A stretch of DNA of 64,000 nt from Heterocephalus glaber (taxonomy: Eukaryota; Chordata; Mammalia; Rodentia; Bathyergidae): contig NW_004624801.1 in assembly GCF_000247695.1 (NCBI RefSeq), forward strand, positions 471,015-535,014, given 5' to 3'. Below are positions 23,971-34,975 of this stretch, piece by piece (the first letter of the stretch is position 1; each line of letters starts with the position of its first letter). A program made the position numbers and the translations under genes. The notes under the pieces are model-generated. The model was given only the letters and a program-made list of their open reading frames with translations. It did no database searches and was not told where the DNA came from.

Positions 23971-25950
23971 ATTGAAGTGGTGGAAAACAGTAACAATACC
24001 AAAAAGAAAGTGCACTCTGACAAGGATTCAAGAAGCGTCATAAGAAGAACTTTAGGAAAAGAGGTTTAAGATTATATTTATGAGGCGACTCTACCTGGTT
24101 CTCTTAGGCAACTCTATTTGAATAGAGGATAAAAAATTTTTGCTTGAAATGCAATATTCCTGGATTCTCTTCTTACCCTAAGTAGCTCAGTTTTTCCAAC
24201 TTCTCCCAATCCACCTTCTACTTCCTTAAGTCTTTTCAAACAATAAGACAGTGTTAACAACACCTGGCTCATAATAATAACAGTAGCAACAATCTGAGTT
24301 GTTTAGTTAATGAAATGAACTTGGTTCTTTTATCAGTTCAAAATGTATTCATCCTTGAAGATCACAATTCTGGTTTCCACTCATCTATATTCTATGATCT
24401 TCAATTTCATTAATTAAAAAGATTTTTGTTTTGTGTGCTATGTCTTCTTTGAATAGTTTTCATTTAATATTTTTGGAATCTTAACTATAAGTTGTCTCAA
24501 ATTTATTTCTTTTAAAGCCATATTCTTACCAATAAGAGCAAAGAATGAACTTCCTTCCAGTCACCCAATCTAACCCCAAATCCCACAGCGCTAGACTCAT
24601 GGGCCATGCTGGAAAGTGTGAATTTTCTGACTATCTTCAATGAATATCTTCTTTTTGTTGCCAAAGCTTGCTAGGTTACAGACAGAGATATTTTAACAGA
24701 ACATTTTAACAGAACATAAGAGAGTAGGGACAGGTATTGCTAATAACAAAAAACAAGTATTCATAAAATATTTTGATCACATAATGAGTCTCTTTTCATA
24801 TAGCTCAACTAGAAATACTTGGATTTATAGAAACACAAAAAGAAAAAAGGGAAGGAGACAGAAGACAAAAAAGAGGGCAAAGTGGCTGTGCCAAGTGACC
24901 CTACACAGGGCACGATGATCGACCTATGCAGGTTTTTGAGTTTTGTTTTTAATAATCCTCTTCATCTGTTTCTGCCAGTTTGTAGAGCTGTTCTATTCTC
25001 ATTTCTCACCGTCGTGCAGGAGAACAGCAGACTATATGGAGCATGAATCAGCTGCTAAAATAAGTGGCAGGGTAACTGGGATATGTCATTTGACCTTCAA
25101 ATTAATTTTCTCACATGATCTTTATTTCATCTATCTCTCTCACTGCAGCTTCCACCTTTCTCTGTCTTTGGGACACATTCACTAAACAAGCGAAACACCA
25201 AGGCATCAGCAAAACTGATCTTAACAAACCAAATACTCTTTGATTTCTAGACACACAAATTTGTGAAATACATGATAATTTATTCATTTTGTTGTCACAA
25301 AAGTACAATTTGCAACGTAAAAACACTTTTTTTCCCTTTCCATTTTAGGCAGCATCTGTCTGACACTATTCCCAGTTGAATGTTGCTTTGATTTCAGTTA
25401 ACTTGAAAATTGTAGAACAATACGTAAGTTTTATTTAGCGTCTTTAAAATAAGCTTAAAACTATAACTTTAAGTCAAATAATCTACTTAAACTGACCAAA
25501 GAAGCCAATGTATCTTTAAAAGTATTATTGCATCTTTATCATAAGACATTTGAAAGCATTTGATGGAATAGGCAGTGTAAAATTATTCAAAATACTTTTT
25601 CAGAGACCTCAAAAGATAAAGATGCTACAGATTTAGTAACTGTCTTCAATTTCTATCTATTCCTAAAATTGAAGGGATCTCTCTTGTGCCTCTCTGAAGC
25701 TTCCAGGATTACAGTTTAATACATGAGAGTCTGGAGTGAGATGACCAATCTGGATGAAGGGTTTTCTTTAGTGCCATTCTACAAAAGAGGAGTAAGAAAG
25801 TGTGAAGGTTGTGATGGATGGGAAATCAGAGCAAGGGCAGAGGAGGTACTTGCCATTTCTTTCAACTAGCAAATTCAGCCTGTTATAATAGTATTCTGCC
25901 TACAGCTAGAATGACTGAGAAAGAAGGGAAAGGTGGGAAAAGGGGGGGAT

Positions 25951-25951
<1 letters not shown>
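23971..25951. other. Unique DNA, no gene seen
   Basis: About 2 kb. An exact 13-bp tandem duplication lies at 24690-24715. A short purine-rich patch is at about 24835-24880. No repeat family or exon is recognised. Confidence 0.45.
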
Positions 25952-25994
<43 letters not shown>

Positions 25995-26008
25995 GGGGAG
26001 AGAGAGAA
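25952..26008 (+). repeat. (AG)n microsatellite
   Basis: AG dinucleotides run without a break from about 25955 to 25988 and continue as AG/GGGA-rich sequence to 26008. The open frames on both strands across it are low-complexity artefacts. Confidence 0.95.
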
Positions 26009-26275
26009 GAAAGGAAGCTGAAGTGGGTAGAGGAAGGGAAATAAAGAAAGGAAAAATGACCTATGATTCCTGTAGTAATAGTATCTATGAAAGGATACCA
26101 ACTTGCCCTTTCACATGTGAATCTATTGGGTCCCTGTAGAGATATTTACTCCTAAAATTAGAGAGATGAATTTGATAATCCGTGACATATGGAAGTTTAT
26201 AATTCAGATTCTTCCTAATTTGATGGATTAAAAGACAAAACCTGGCATTTACCAAACAGAGAAAGAAGGGATTCC

Positions 26276-26292
26276 TCCTCTCTCTCTCTCTC

Positions 26293-26342
<50 letters not shown>
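26276..26342 (+). repeat. (TC)n, (TA)3 and (CA)n compound microsatellite
   Basis: TC units at 26279-26292 are followed by 'catatata' and then an uninterrupted CA array to 26340. A CA array of this length is likely to be length-polymorphic. Confidence 0.95.
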
Positions 26343-26343
<1 letters not shown>

Positions 26344-27298
26344 GATTGATGAAACCTTCTCATAGATTTAGAGAAAATGGATATATGAGTAAAAGCAAAA
26401 TCCAGAAGATTATTAGTTTGACCTCATCCTGAAAAGAGACTGGGGATATATTTGAAATAAATTCTCCCTCTCAATGTAATGAGGACCCCTCTCTGGAAGT
26501 TGTAATCATTTTTCTATTGACAATATAACCCTCATATTTTTGGCCAACACTGTCAGTTTGCTAAACAGTTGGCTAGGGGATGTAATTCAATAAGTGTTTT
26601 ATTTTCAACTGCACATTCACAAATCAAACCACAACTGCAACCCGAATCAACCTGATCTGCTCTGAGGGCCATGGGAAAAGTCAATTAGTTTTTCCATTCT
26701 CTGGGGCCAAAGAGGCATTAGAATGAAGAGAAGGCGGGAGGGATCGGGGCTGTGTATATTTTGTGGAGAAAGTAAGACTTTGCAGACTGAAACATCAAGT
26801 TCACATGAGTCAGTGTATCAAGGACTCAATACTTCCCAAAGGACATTGTTCTTCTATTTGGATATCAAGACCAAAGGGTCAGATTTATGTAATGATCGCT
26901 GTGTATTCACCACTGCATTTCACAACGGACTTTTTATATGAAATTTTAAAATATTTGTTGAACCAATGTCAGGTTGTTTGAATGAAACATAATCCTCCAT
27001 GAGAACATGCATTAAGGTATTTGTATTAATTTCCCCATTTGCTACTGAGAAATCCTGTCCCAGAACCTCCCCATTTAGAGATGTCAGATCACACTGTCTT
27101 ATATTTCAAATAAAAGAGAGCTATCAATGCAGCAGATGTCTGGGTTAGCAACCCCGCTGCCTCCGTCCATTGTGAATGCTGCCACCAAACACTGGGAAAC
27201 TTCAATATAGGATGAATCACTGTGGGTCTACCTACCTGCTGACAGGGAGAGATCCACTCTTTTTGTTTATGAAATCGACTTTTGAATTCAGTACTGTT
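26343..27298. other. Unique DNA, no gene seen
   Basis: Overlapping 72-codon plus-strand frames at 26723-26981 and a minus-strand frame at 27089-27304 show no recognisable domains. No repeat family is recognised. Confidence 0.45.
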
Positions 27299-27437
27299 AA
27301 ACAATAAGATATGATTGTATACATTTGTGAGGTATAATGTAATATTTTGATAAACAAGAGATGATCAAGTGATATGGTGAAGGCTTAAATTTAAAGAAAA
27401 TGTATTACTGTAAAAGGCGCATTGCTAAGAACAATGA

Positions 27438-27555
27438 AATAAGTGTGCCTGAAGCAAGAGGTAGTATTTTAGGTATTTTGAGGAAGAATTAATGACAATG
27501 TGTCTTTAACTGCAATAAATTCTTCTTTTAAACATTCACCTTATATTTTGATCTT
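27438..27555 (+). mobile_element. Mariner-like element 3' remnant, copy 1
   Basis: Shares with 27751-27915 the order 'ataagtgtg', a GA-rich gap, 'tgacaatgtgtctttaactg', 'caataaat' and 'aaacattcacc'. It lies inside the interruption of the composite L1. The family call is by analogy with copy 2. Confidence 0.45.
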
Positions 27556-27750
27556 CCCTCATTAATAAACTGTTTACAGCAAATTCTATTAAATAAAAAA
27601 CAGTACACTGTGTTCTCATTCATCTTATTCACTAGATCCAGCACCATGTGTCTTCTGGCTTTTTCCCAAAGTCATTACCATGACAGGTAAATGTTTTGAA
27701 TCAATTCAGAACATTGGGGCAGCCATGACAGTGCAACATGAAAACATAAA

Positions 27751-27915
27751 GACATTCATGAAAGAAGACTTCCAGAACTACTTCAGAGAGTGAAAAAAAT
27801 TTGGATAAGTGTGTTTGAAGGGAGGGAATACTTTCAGGAGTGTCAATGGCAATATGTCTTTTACAGCAATAATTTCAAAAATTTTTAAATATTCACCATA
27901 GTTTTGACCACACCA
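27751..27915 (+). mobile_element. Mariner-like element 3' remnant, copy 2
   Basis: The segment 'gaagacttccagaactactt' then 'ttggataagtgtgtttgaag' and 'ggagggaatactttcaggag' resembles the C-terminal codons and 3' end of vertebrate mariner transposases, where a pattern like '(K/E)DFQ..F..W..RWDKCI....(D/E)YFEGD' is common. The rest runs 'tggcaatatgtcttttacag', 'caataatt' and 'attcaccatagttttgacca'. It is a dead, truncated DNA transposon remnant. The assignment rests on short matches and needs a profile search. Confidence 0.5.
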
Positions 27916-29726
27916 CATGAATACAATGTGGAATTATCTTTAAACTAACCTTAATTAACAAGGCTATCTCCTCATGCGTTTTGTTTGGTAAGTCCTTTAC
28001 TCTCTTAGCTGTTTTGAATTTCACAATATTATTGACTGTAGGCTTCCCATAGCGCAATAGATTTCCAACACCTTTTCCTGCTTTCTAACCTAAACTTTGT
28101 ACCCTCTGGTCAACTACTGTCTATTGTCCACTTCCCAAGTAGCCTGTGGTAACCACCTTTTTACCCTATGAGTTTGAGTTAACGTTTAAATATTCCATAT
28201 TTAAGTGAGATGATGCAATATTTGCCTTTTGCTCCCTGGTTTAACTTAGCTAAATGTTCTCTAGTCTTATTAACGTCATTACAAATGACAGGGTTTCTTC
28301 CTCTTCTATGGCTGAATAGTGTATATGCATAGTATTTTCTTTATTCGTTCATCCACTGACGGACACATCTCTTGGTTATTATGAATACTGTTACAATGAA
28401 AATGAGAGTGCAAACGTCTTTTAAGTATATTAATCTCAATTTTCTTGGATATATACAAAGAAATGGGATTGTTGGATCATACGGTATTTCTAATTTTAAT
28501 TTTTTGAGCATATTCTTCTTCATAATGATTGTAAACATTTTCTTAGGTAAAAATTTAGTCAGGGAAATGAAATATTTATACAATGAAAACTATAAAACAC
28601 TGATGAAAGAAGTTGAATAAAACATAGAAGGGTAAGATATTCCATTCTCATGGCTTGAAAGAAGAGATATTTTTACAATATCGATACTACCCAAAGCAAT
28701 CTAAATATTCAATGCAATTTTTATCATAATTTAAATGTCATTTTTCATAGATATGGAACATATACATCCTTATATTCATATGGAACTACAACAAACACCA
28801 ATTAGCCAAAATAATCTTGATCAAGAAGAATAAACCTGGAGGCATCATATTACAAGATTGCAAAATACAAGGCTGTAACCAAGACAACATAGTACTAGTA
28901 TAAGAATAAATATATGAACACATGGACTATTTTAGAGAACCCAGAGATAACATCCATGCATCTTCAGTCAACTGATTTTCAACAAAGGTTGCCAAGTGCA
29001 CACAACTGAAAAATAACGTTCTCTTCAATGAATATTATTGAGAAAACTGGACATCCATATGCAAAAGACAGAAATTACTCTTTTTTCACACCTTGCACAA
29101 AAATCAGTGGATTAAAAACTAAGAGAAAACACCTGAAAATATAAAACTTCTAGAAGGAAACAAAGAAGAAAATTTTCAAGACAACAGTCTGGGCAATGAA
29201 ATTTTTTTTTTTTTACTCAACACCCCAAACAGAGCAGCATTGAAACAAGAGCAAAATTGGAAAAGTAGGAGTTCACCAAACCAAAAAGTTTCTTCACAAC
29301 AAGAAAATAATCAACAAAGTGAAGTGATAGCCCACAGAAAGAAAATGTTTGAAGATCATACATCTGATAAAGGGTCAATATCTCACATATGTAAAGAAGT
29401 TAGACAAAGTAACATGAAAGTAAATAAGCTGACCAAAAATGGGCAAAGGACTTGCAAAGACATTTTTCAAAAGAAGCCATATAAATTGCTTGTGAAAGAT
29501 ATTCAATAAAACTAGTATTGAGGAAAATGCAAGTTAAAAATGTAATGAGATCACCTTATACCCCTCTGAAATGCTATTGTAAAAAAGATGACAGATGACA
29601 AGTGTTGGTGAGGATGTGGAGAAAATGTGGGTGAAGACTACCTCAGTGGAATCACCCTTGATGAAAATATTATTAGGAGTTGAAGGTTGACCTTGGAGTA
29701 GCTCATGAAGAAATTTAGTAATTGCT

Positions 29727-29925
29727 GTTATTATTATCATTATTATTATTATTATTACTATTAATGAGGATTGAACCCAATGCCTTCATATAGCTACCTC
29801 CTCATCCTCCACTCCCTTTTTTGGAGACAGGATCTTGTTAAGCCACTAAATTGCCCAGGCAATGCTCAAACTTATTATCCTTCTGCCTTAGCTTCTCAGA
29901 GTGCTGGGCTTACTGGCTTGAGTAT
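29727..29925 (-). mobile_element. B4-type SINE (tRNA/7SL hybrid) with (TTA)n tail
   Basis: On the plus strand the order is a (TTA)n run at about 29727-29762, an ID-like segment ('gaggattgaacccaatgcct'), then after a T run the antisense Alu/B1 segment: 'ggagacaggatcttgttaag', 'taaattgcccaggcaatgct', 'ccttctgccttagcttctca', 'gagtgctgggcttactggct'. An ID half fused to a B1 half is the hallmark of rodent B4. The (TTA)n is the expanded A-rich tail. Divergence is high, so the insertion is old. Confidence 0.8.
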
Positions 29926-30161
29926 TTATTACATTCTCATTTGTCACAAAGATAACCTATTTTTGAAAATTACGGGTGGAAATGAAAATTTAGGCATTTT
30001 TGAAATTTTAAATCTATACTATCATAATGATAAAAAAGATTATGTAGACTTTGTTTTGATGGGCAACCACCTTCATCCTATTCCCCAGAACTTTTATGGA
30101 CTGACCATTTATCATGGAAGAAAGTCCTAACACAGCATGTCCTTCATGATCATTGTAAAAG

Positions 30162-30306
30162 CAAACTGACACTGGGCCAGAGGTTTAGCTCAGTGACGCC
30201 AGTGCCTGCCTGGCTAGTGCAAGGTCCTGAGTTTGATGCCTGGTACCGCAAAAACACAAAACAACAACAACAACAACAACAACAACAGCAAAACAAACTG
30301 ACACTG
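30162..30306 (+). mobile_element. ID-like SINE with (AAC)n tail and 13-bp TSD
   Basis: The body at 30175-30293 starts 'ggccagaggtttagctcagt', has 'gcctgcctggctagtgcaag' and a B-box-like 'gagtttgatgcctggtacc', then an A-rich tail expanded to (AAC)n at 30260-30287. Direct repeats 30162-30174 and 30294-30306 ('caaactgacactg') are identical. Confidence 0.9.
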
Positions 30307-30384
30307 ATTATTGTGGCCTGGAGAGATTATGGATTTCTCCATTTATTCAAAGTTCTGGAGGTGTTGGGTTCTGGGATTCATAAT

Positions 30385-30660
30385 GATTGATACAAATAAA
30401 GGGTTTGATCCTGTGGATTTAAATGTTCATTGGGGAGACAGATGACTAAGAAGTGAATAATTTCTACAAATGCAATTCCAGTTACAACAACTTCTGGGGA
30501 CTAGGCAAACAGGTGAAAAGATGCAGTGCATGATTTTGAGAGATTCATATGGGCTGGGGTTGACAGGGAAAGCATCTCTCTAAGAGAGGCTAAAGAGCAA
30601 GAATGAACCAGGCTTGAGAACAGCAAGTCCTCGAAGAGGAAAAGGAATATTGTAACTTAA
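30385..30660 (+). mobile_element. Possible ancient interspersed repeat, family unknown
   Basis: The order 'ttcattggggagacagatga', 'ggtgaaaagatgcagtgcat', 'gggaaagcatctctctaaga' and 'gaatgaaccaggcttgagaa' resembles a common old mammalian repeat that contains a 'gggaaggcctctctgaggag' block. I cannot name the family with certainty. Confidence 0.4.
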
Positions 30661-30837
30661 ATTTTTTCTCTATGCTTTTCTGTATTTTCATCCACATTTT
30701 TTAATAACCATGGACTAATATTATAGTCAGAAAAATTGATTTAGTGAAAAGTATAAAACTTGGGGAGAATAGTGTAAGTCATATAATAAATACCTAGTTC
30801 ATTTTAGTTAATAAAAGTGGAAAGAAAGGAAAGTGGT

Positions 30838-30882
30838 GGAAGGAAGGAAGGAAGGAAAGAAGGAAGGAAAGAAGGAAGGAAG
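30838..30882 (+). repeat. (GGAA)n microsatellite
   Basis: GGAA/AGAA tetramers run over about 45 bp with few interruptions. Confidence 0.95.
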
Positions 30883-31284
30883 AGGTATTTGCACCCACCT
30901 CAACTTCCAATAGCTATATCACTCCAAGATATTCTGAACTGGGAATATTTGGTAACCTACTTGGACCCACGTACAATAAGAATCCAAGCAGAGTCTAAAT
31001 TGCAACTGCAATGTGTGAAGTTAAATTATATGATGCACACATTCCTTGGCACACATAATTATCTAATAATTAAAAGGTAGGATGACCAATTTGTCACAAC
31101 ATACCCAAGACTAGCCTGATTTTAAAGCTAAAATTCTCACATGAGAACCATATGATGAACCAGCAAATGGAGCTGCCAGTCATATTTGGAATGACTGTTT
31201 TCATCTGAAGGGAAAGAGGGGTTCTGGTATTGGCAGCTCATAGAAAAATAATGCGGAGTACACATTTCTTAGCCATTAGTTCCT

Positions 31285-31630
31285 GCCTTAGTCCATTAGG
31301 TTTGCTAAAACAAAATATCAAAGACTGGGTGGCTTACACAACATAAATTTATTTCTCACAGTTGTGGTAATGAGAGAAGTTCAAAATAGGGAACTAGCAA
31401 ATTTGGCAGCTAGCAAGGGCCTGCTTTCTCCTAAATAGTGCCTTCTCGCTGTGCCCTCTAATGGTGGGAAAAGCAAAGAATCTCCTTTGGGTACCTTTTA
31501 TAAGGAACTAGTCTCATTCATCAAGTCCTGACCTTGAAGAACTCATCACTTCCCTAAGGCCTTATCTCTTAAAACCATGGCCATAGAAAGTAGGATTTTA
31601 AGCAATGAATTTTGGGAGAATAAGACTGTA
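31285..31630 (-). mobile_element. MLT1-type ERVL-MaLR solitary LTR
   Basis: A clear reverse-complement MLT1 layout: 'ccttagtccattaggtttgc', 'caaagactgggtggcttaca', 'aacataaatttatttctcac', 'agtgccttctcgctgtgccc', 'ttttataaggaactagtctc', 'ccctaaggccttatctctta' and the terminal 'gcaatgaattttgggagaat'. The block 'actgggtggcttacacaaca' is diagnostic. No internal retroviral genes flank it. Confidence 0.85.
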
Positions 31631-32099
31631 CGCATTGCCTATGTTAACTTAGGTCAAATAATGACAAAGAAGGGCTGTCAGCAGAAGCTGATGATTTTCA
31701 CAAAAGCCTTGTAGAACTAACTATGGCTTTGGTGACTGGGCGGATGGGAAGGGCAACACCCTTAGCTTCTTCAATACTGCCTAGTATTGGCGAACAGAAA
31801 GTTAGAGCCAATGCAGAGCCATGTTTACCTGAATACTTAGGCTTGTTTCTTTCGAAGCCACCTGGGGCTTAGAAATTTAGGTCACACATATTTTCATCAG
31901 TGTAATTTTATTACTCTCTTTATTCATTTTAAAAATGCATGATATAGCAATATTATTAAAATTGATGAGAGTTAAAAGTAAATAATCATAAAACAGATAT
32001 GCTTAAGGCTATCAAATTTTCTTCTAATATTCTAATGTACATTTTAAATAGTCACAAGCACAAGATATATAAAAATTGGCACCTCGTATTTTTACTTAA
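31631..32099. other. Unique DNA, no gene seen
   Basis: No exon or repeat is recognised between the LTR and the next L1. Confidence 0.45.
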
Positions 32100-33000
32100 T
32101 AGGCAGGATTTGTGGTTCTCACATTTTCTTTCCCTATATTTTTGTGTAATATTTTTGATTATCAATATTGTGTAATGAAGTTTTCAGTTTTATTAAAAAA
32201 GAACACACCCATACCTAAGGCATTTGTACTTCAGATAATTTTTAAAGATATATTCCAAAAGTATAATTATATGATCAAAAATATGAGCACTTTAATATAT
32301 TTCTTCCATTTTGTTATTTAGTATAAAATGGTCTATGGTAGGTTATAAGATCTAATAGATTAAAAATGCATCTAATTTGCAAAAAGAAAATATCTTTTTG
32401 ATGTTTTATTTTGCTTGAATAAAATTTTATTTTCGAATGGACAATCTCAAAGTGAATATATTGAATTATTTGTCATTTTGTTAATGAATTCTATATTACC
32501 TTTTGTAAATGCTTTTTAAATATTTTTGTCCATTTATCAGCAAATTAATATTTTGCTGTCAAACTTCTTATATTTTCAATAAGGTATTTTTAGTTCCAGT
32601 TGTACCTTTTTGTGTAAAAATATTCTCCCATTCTTCTCTTTGCTTTTTTTGTTATTTTTTTATACATATAAGCTTTAAAATTTATGCAGTAAAATATACT
32701 GTTTTCTTTTTTTATAAGTTCTCAGTTATTTGCCAGTTCAGAAACTTATTTAACTACTAGCTTTTAAATAAATATTCATTTATATTTTTGTCCATTTTTG
32801 TTGCAAGATATTTATTTTGACCTATTTGGGTTGAATTACCATGGATAGATTTGGGACTAAATTTCCTATTTTCAATTTGATAACCATCTATTCTACTAAA
32901 CATTTTATCATAAACTCAGTCATGTTTCAAAATAAGATAATTGGAGTTCATATTGATGCCTGTTCACCATTGTTGAATTATGTTATAAATTAAATTTAGG
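32100..33000 (-). mobile_element. Very old L1 3' region, antisense
   Basis: The plus strand follows the antisense of an old L1 (L1MD/ME-like) ORF2 end and 3' UTR. Landmarks are 'agatatattccaaaagtata', 'tgttttattttgcttgaata', 'aattatttgtcattttgtta', 'atatttttgtccatttatca', 'aaatattctcccattcttct' and 'tttgataaccatctattcta'. Divergence is high and the limits are soft. Open frames across it are T-rich shadows of the element. Confidence 0.55.
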
Positions 33001-33211
33001 GAGCAAAGACTATCTGATAAAAAGAAGCAATATCATAAATAAAATTTGGATAGGATATATATTTATTTATATATAATCTGGTTTATATATATAACAAAGA
33101 TTTGAGACGGAGTAATATATGTCTTAAACCTGAGGGAAATTTACAAGTGGTTGTTTTGAGACTTTCAGATGTTCTTATGTCTCCTGGGAATTAATGTTTG
33201 TATAACTGATT

Positions 33212-33336
33212 AGAAAGATCTTTTTTGGGCTGGGGATTTAGCTCAGTGGCTCTGCCTCCTGCTTCGCAAGCCCAAGGACCCAAGTTCGATCCCCAGTACC
33301 CCAGTACCAAAAAAAAAAAAAAGGAAGATCTTTTTT
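33212..33336 (+). mobile_element. ID-like SINE, best preserved, with 15-bp TSD
   Basis: The body at 33227-33321 begins 'gggctggggatttagctcag'. The polymerase III A box 'tagctcagtgg' (33239-33249) and B box 'agttcgatccc' (33283-33293) both look intact, and a 13-16 base A tail is present. The 3' end repeats 'ccagtacc' just before the tail. Flanks 33212-33226 and 33322-33336 match at 14 of 15 bases. Intact boxes and an unbroken A tail suggest the youngest SINE here. It is tRNA-Ala-like in origin, not a tRNA gene. Confidence 0.93.
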
Positions 33337-34595
33337 GCAAAAAACTTTTAAATTATGATATACAGCATATTTACCATTGTTATTCTCTAATTATCTTTGT
33401 TATGAAAATTATTTTTCAAAATTATATTTTGTTTATTAATATCTACTTGTATTACACTAAGATAAAAATCTGAAAGGAGATCCTATTTTACTGCATTTCA
33501 CAAAATCTCAGTAAACAAATGAACAAAAGTGTATATTGTTCCTTAGAGAAAGATATAAATGACAGATAAGATATATTGGTCTGCTCATAAAATGAGATAA
33601 CAGGAAAATAGAAATTTTTAAAAACACATTCCATGAGACCACAACACAAAAAACAGATTGATATCTGGTTCAATCAACTCATGAAGTTTATATAAAATTG
33701 ATAATAGTGAATATTAACTTGACGTGACATAAGAACTGGACTACGTACATTATTTCTCACAATCTCTTTTGGTTTTACTGTCAATCTGTAAATGAGGAAG
33801 TTTAGGTAAGATGCCATTATGTCACCATGCTTATGAAGAAACCGACTAATGGAGAACAGTGACTTGGCAAAAATTATAGATTAAGTAAGACTATTAAAAA
33901 TGCTGTATGCTGATTGTAACACAGCTTCAATTTGGTATGGGCAGTTTAAGGCTGTACACACACACAAACACACATCCATATTTTCTGATATAGTCATGAC
34001 ATTTTAAAAAATATAAACTTTTCTGAGTCTAACTTTCAGTATCAAAATATACAATAAACAAAAGTGAAAATTTGTATTAATATATTATACTCCATCAAAT
34101 AACTCCAATTATAAAAGTATTTGTGACACAGCTGTGACAAATAGAAGTAAAACAATCAATCATAAATGTCCTTGTCATTTGCTCTCTTTTGCCAAGTATG
34201 TTACATGCAGTCAGATTATTCCTTGTAACTTACTGGGATGGGCTCATATTCTGACACAGCTCAATGTTAATGGAATGGACTCACAAATTGCTCTGATCAT
34301 TGTCATTTTCTCCACATCAAAGCTTCTTGTAGGAAGCATTATGCTAGGCACAACAGCCTATGTCTTCTACTCTGTTAATGATATCAGTGAATCCACCACA
34401 CCTATCCTCCCAACACCCAAATGCCATTCATTGCTGTATCCTATATGTGACTTATATGGAGAGAGTACTTTATGCTAGAGTACAAAACTCTGGAAGAAAG
34501 AACCTTACAGTCTATCTTTGTTTACCTGTAAACTAATAGCATAATAGAGTACATTAAGTAAGTTTTCTAATTTTTCTAATTTACTATCTACAAAG
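33337..34595. other. AT-rich unique DNA, no gene seen
   Basis: The 114-codon frame at 34134-34478 has no recognisable domain. A short CA-rich patch lies at 33957-33974. Nothing else is recognised. Confidence 0.45.
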
Positions 34596-34975
34596 TGAGG
34601 ATGTATTCATCAGCTTTCCATTACCAAAACAAAATGCCTGAGGTAATTACATTAAATCGAGAAAAGGCTTATTTAGTTCATGGGTTTAAAGGTTTCAGCA
34701 CAATATCAGGTGTCCCCATTCCTTCAAGTTCTAATGCTGACAGCAGATGGATGTGGTGAGAGCGCAGTGGCATGAAATGCTCACATTATGAGGAGGAATC
34801 AGAGCAAGATCAAGATGGTCACACAGTCTTGCTGGATATCCCAGTGACCTAAGGCTCTTCCACCATTGGGCATTATTTCCTACAGATTCACGTACCTTTT
34901 AATGCCATCACTTGAGGGACTATGGCTTTGACACGTAGACCTTTGAGGGACACTTATCTAAACTACAGTAGGGGC
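34596..34975 (-). mobile_element. Rodent MaLR-type LTR (MT/MTE-like), antisense
   Basis: Reverse-complement MaLR landmarks: 'ttccattaccaaaacaaaat', 'gcctgaggtaattacattaa', 'gaaaaggcttatttagttca', 'tgggtttaaaggtttcagca', 'ctgacagcagatggatgtgg', 'tgagggactatggctttgac' and the terminal 'ctttgagggacacttatcta'. It is an LTR-only remnant with no internal region. Confidence 0.7.

Larger units (their letters stand above)
27299..29660 (-). mobile_element. Composite L1 with internal inversion, interrupted by mariner-like tails
   Basis: Three L1 blocks fit one minus-strand insertion. Block 1 (27299-27385) is antisense distal 3' UTR ('tatacatttgtgaggtataa'). Block 2 (28015-28545) continues the antisense 3' UTR: 'attattgactgtaggcttcc', 'gatgatgcaatatttgcctt', 'ttcatccactgacggacaca', 'gggattgttggatcatacgg', 'cataatgattgtaaacattt'. 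Block 3 (28549-29650) is in sense orientation and holds the ORF2 C-terminal region and proximal 3' UTR ('gaaaactataaaacactgat' to 'gttggtgaggatgtggagaa'). The right end of block 3 and the right end of block 2 are neighbours in L1 consensus, separated by only a few tens of bases. That is the signature of twin priming, which inverts the 5' part of an L1. Bases 27386-28014 interrupt the element. The copy is non-functional. Confidence 0.72.

Noticed and set aside
25883..26363. Frames encoding (RE)n and (SL)n or (CV)n peptides
   Set aside because: They are translations of (AG)n and (CA)n microsatellites.
33227..33321. Possible tRNA gene (A and B boxes present)
   Set aside because: It lacks a closing acceptor stem, has an A tail and target-site duplications, and matches the other ID-like SINEs.
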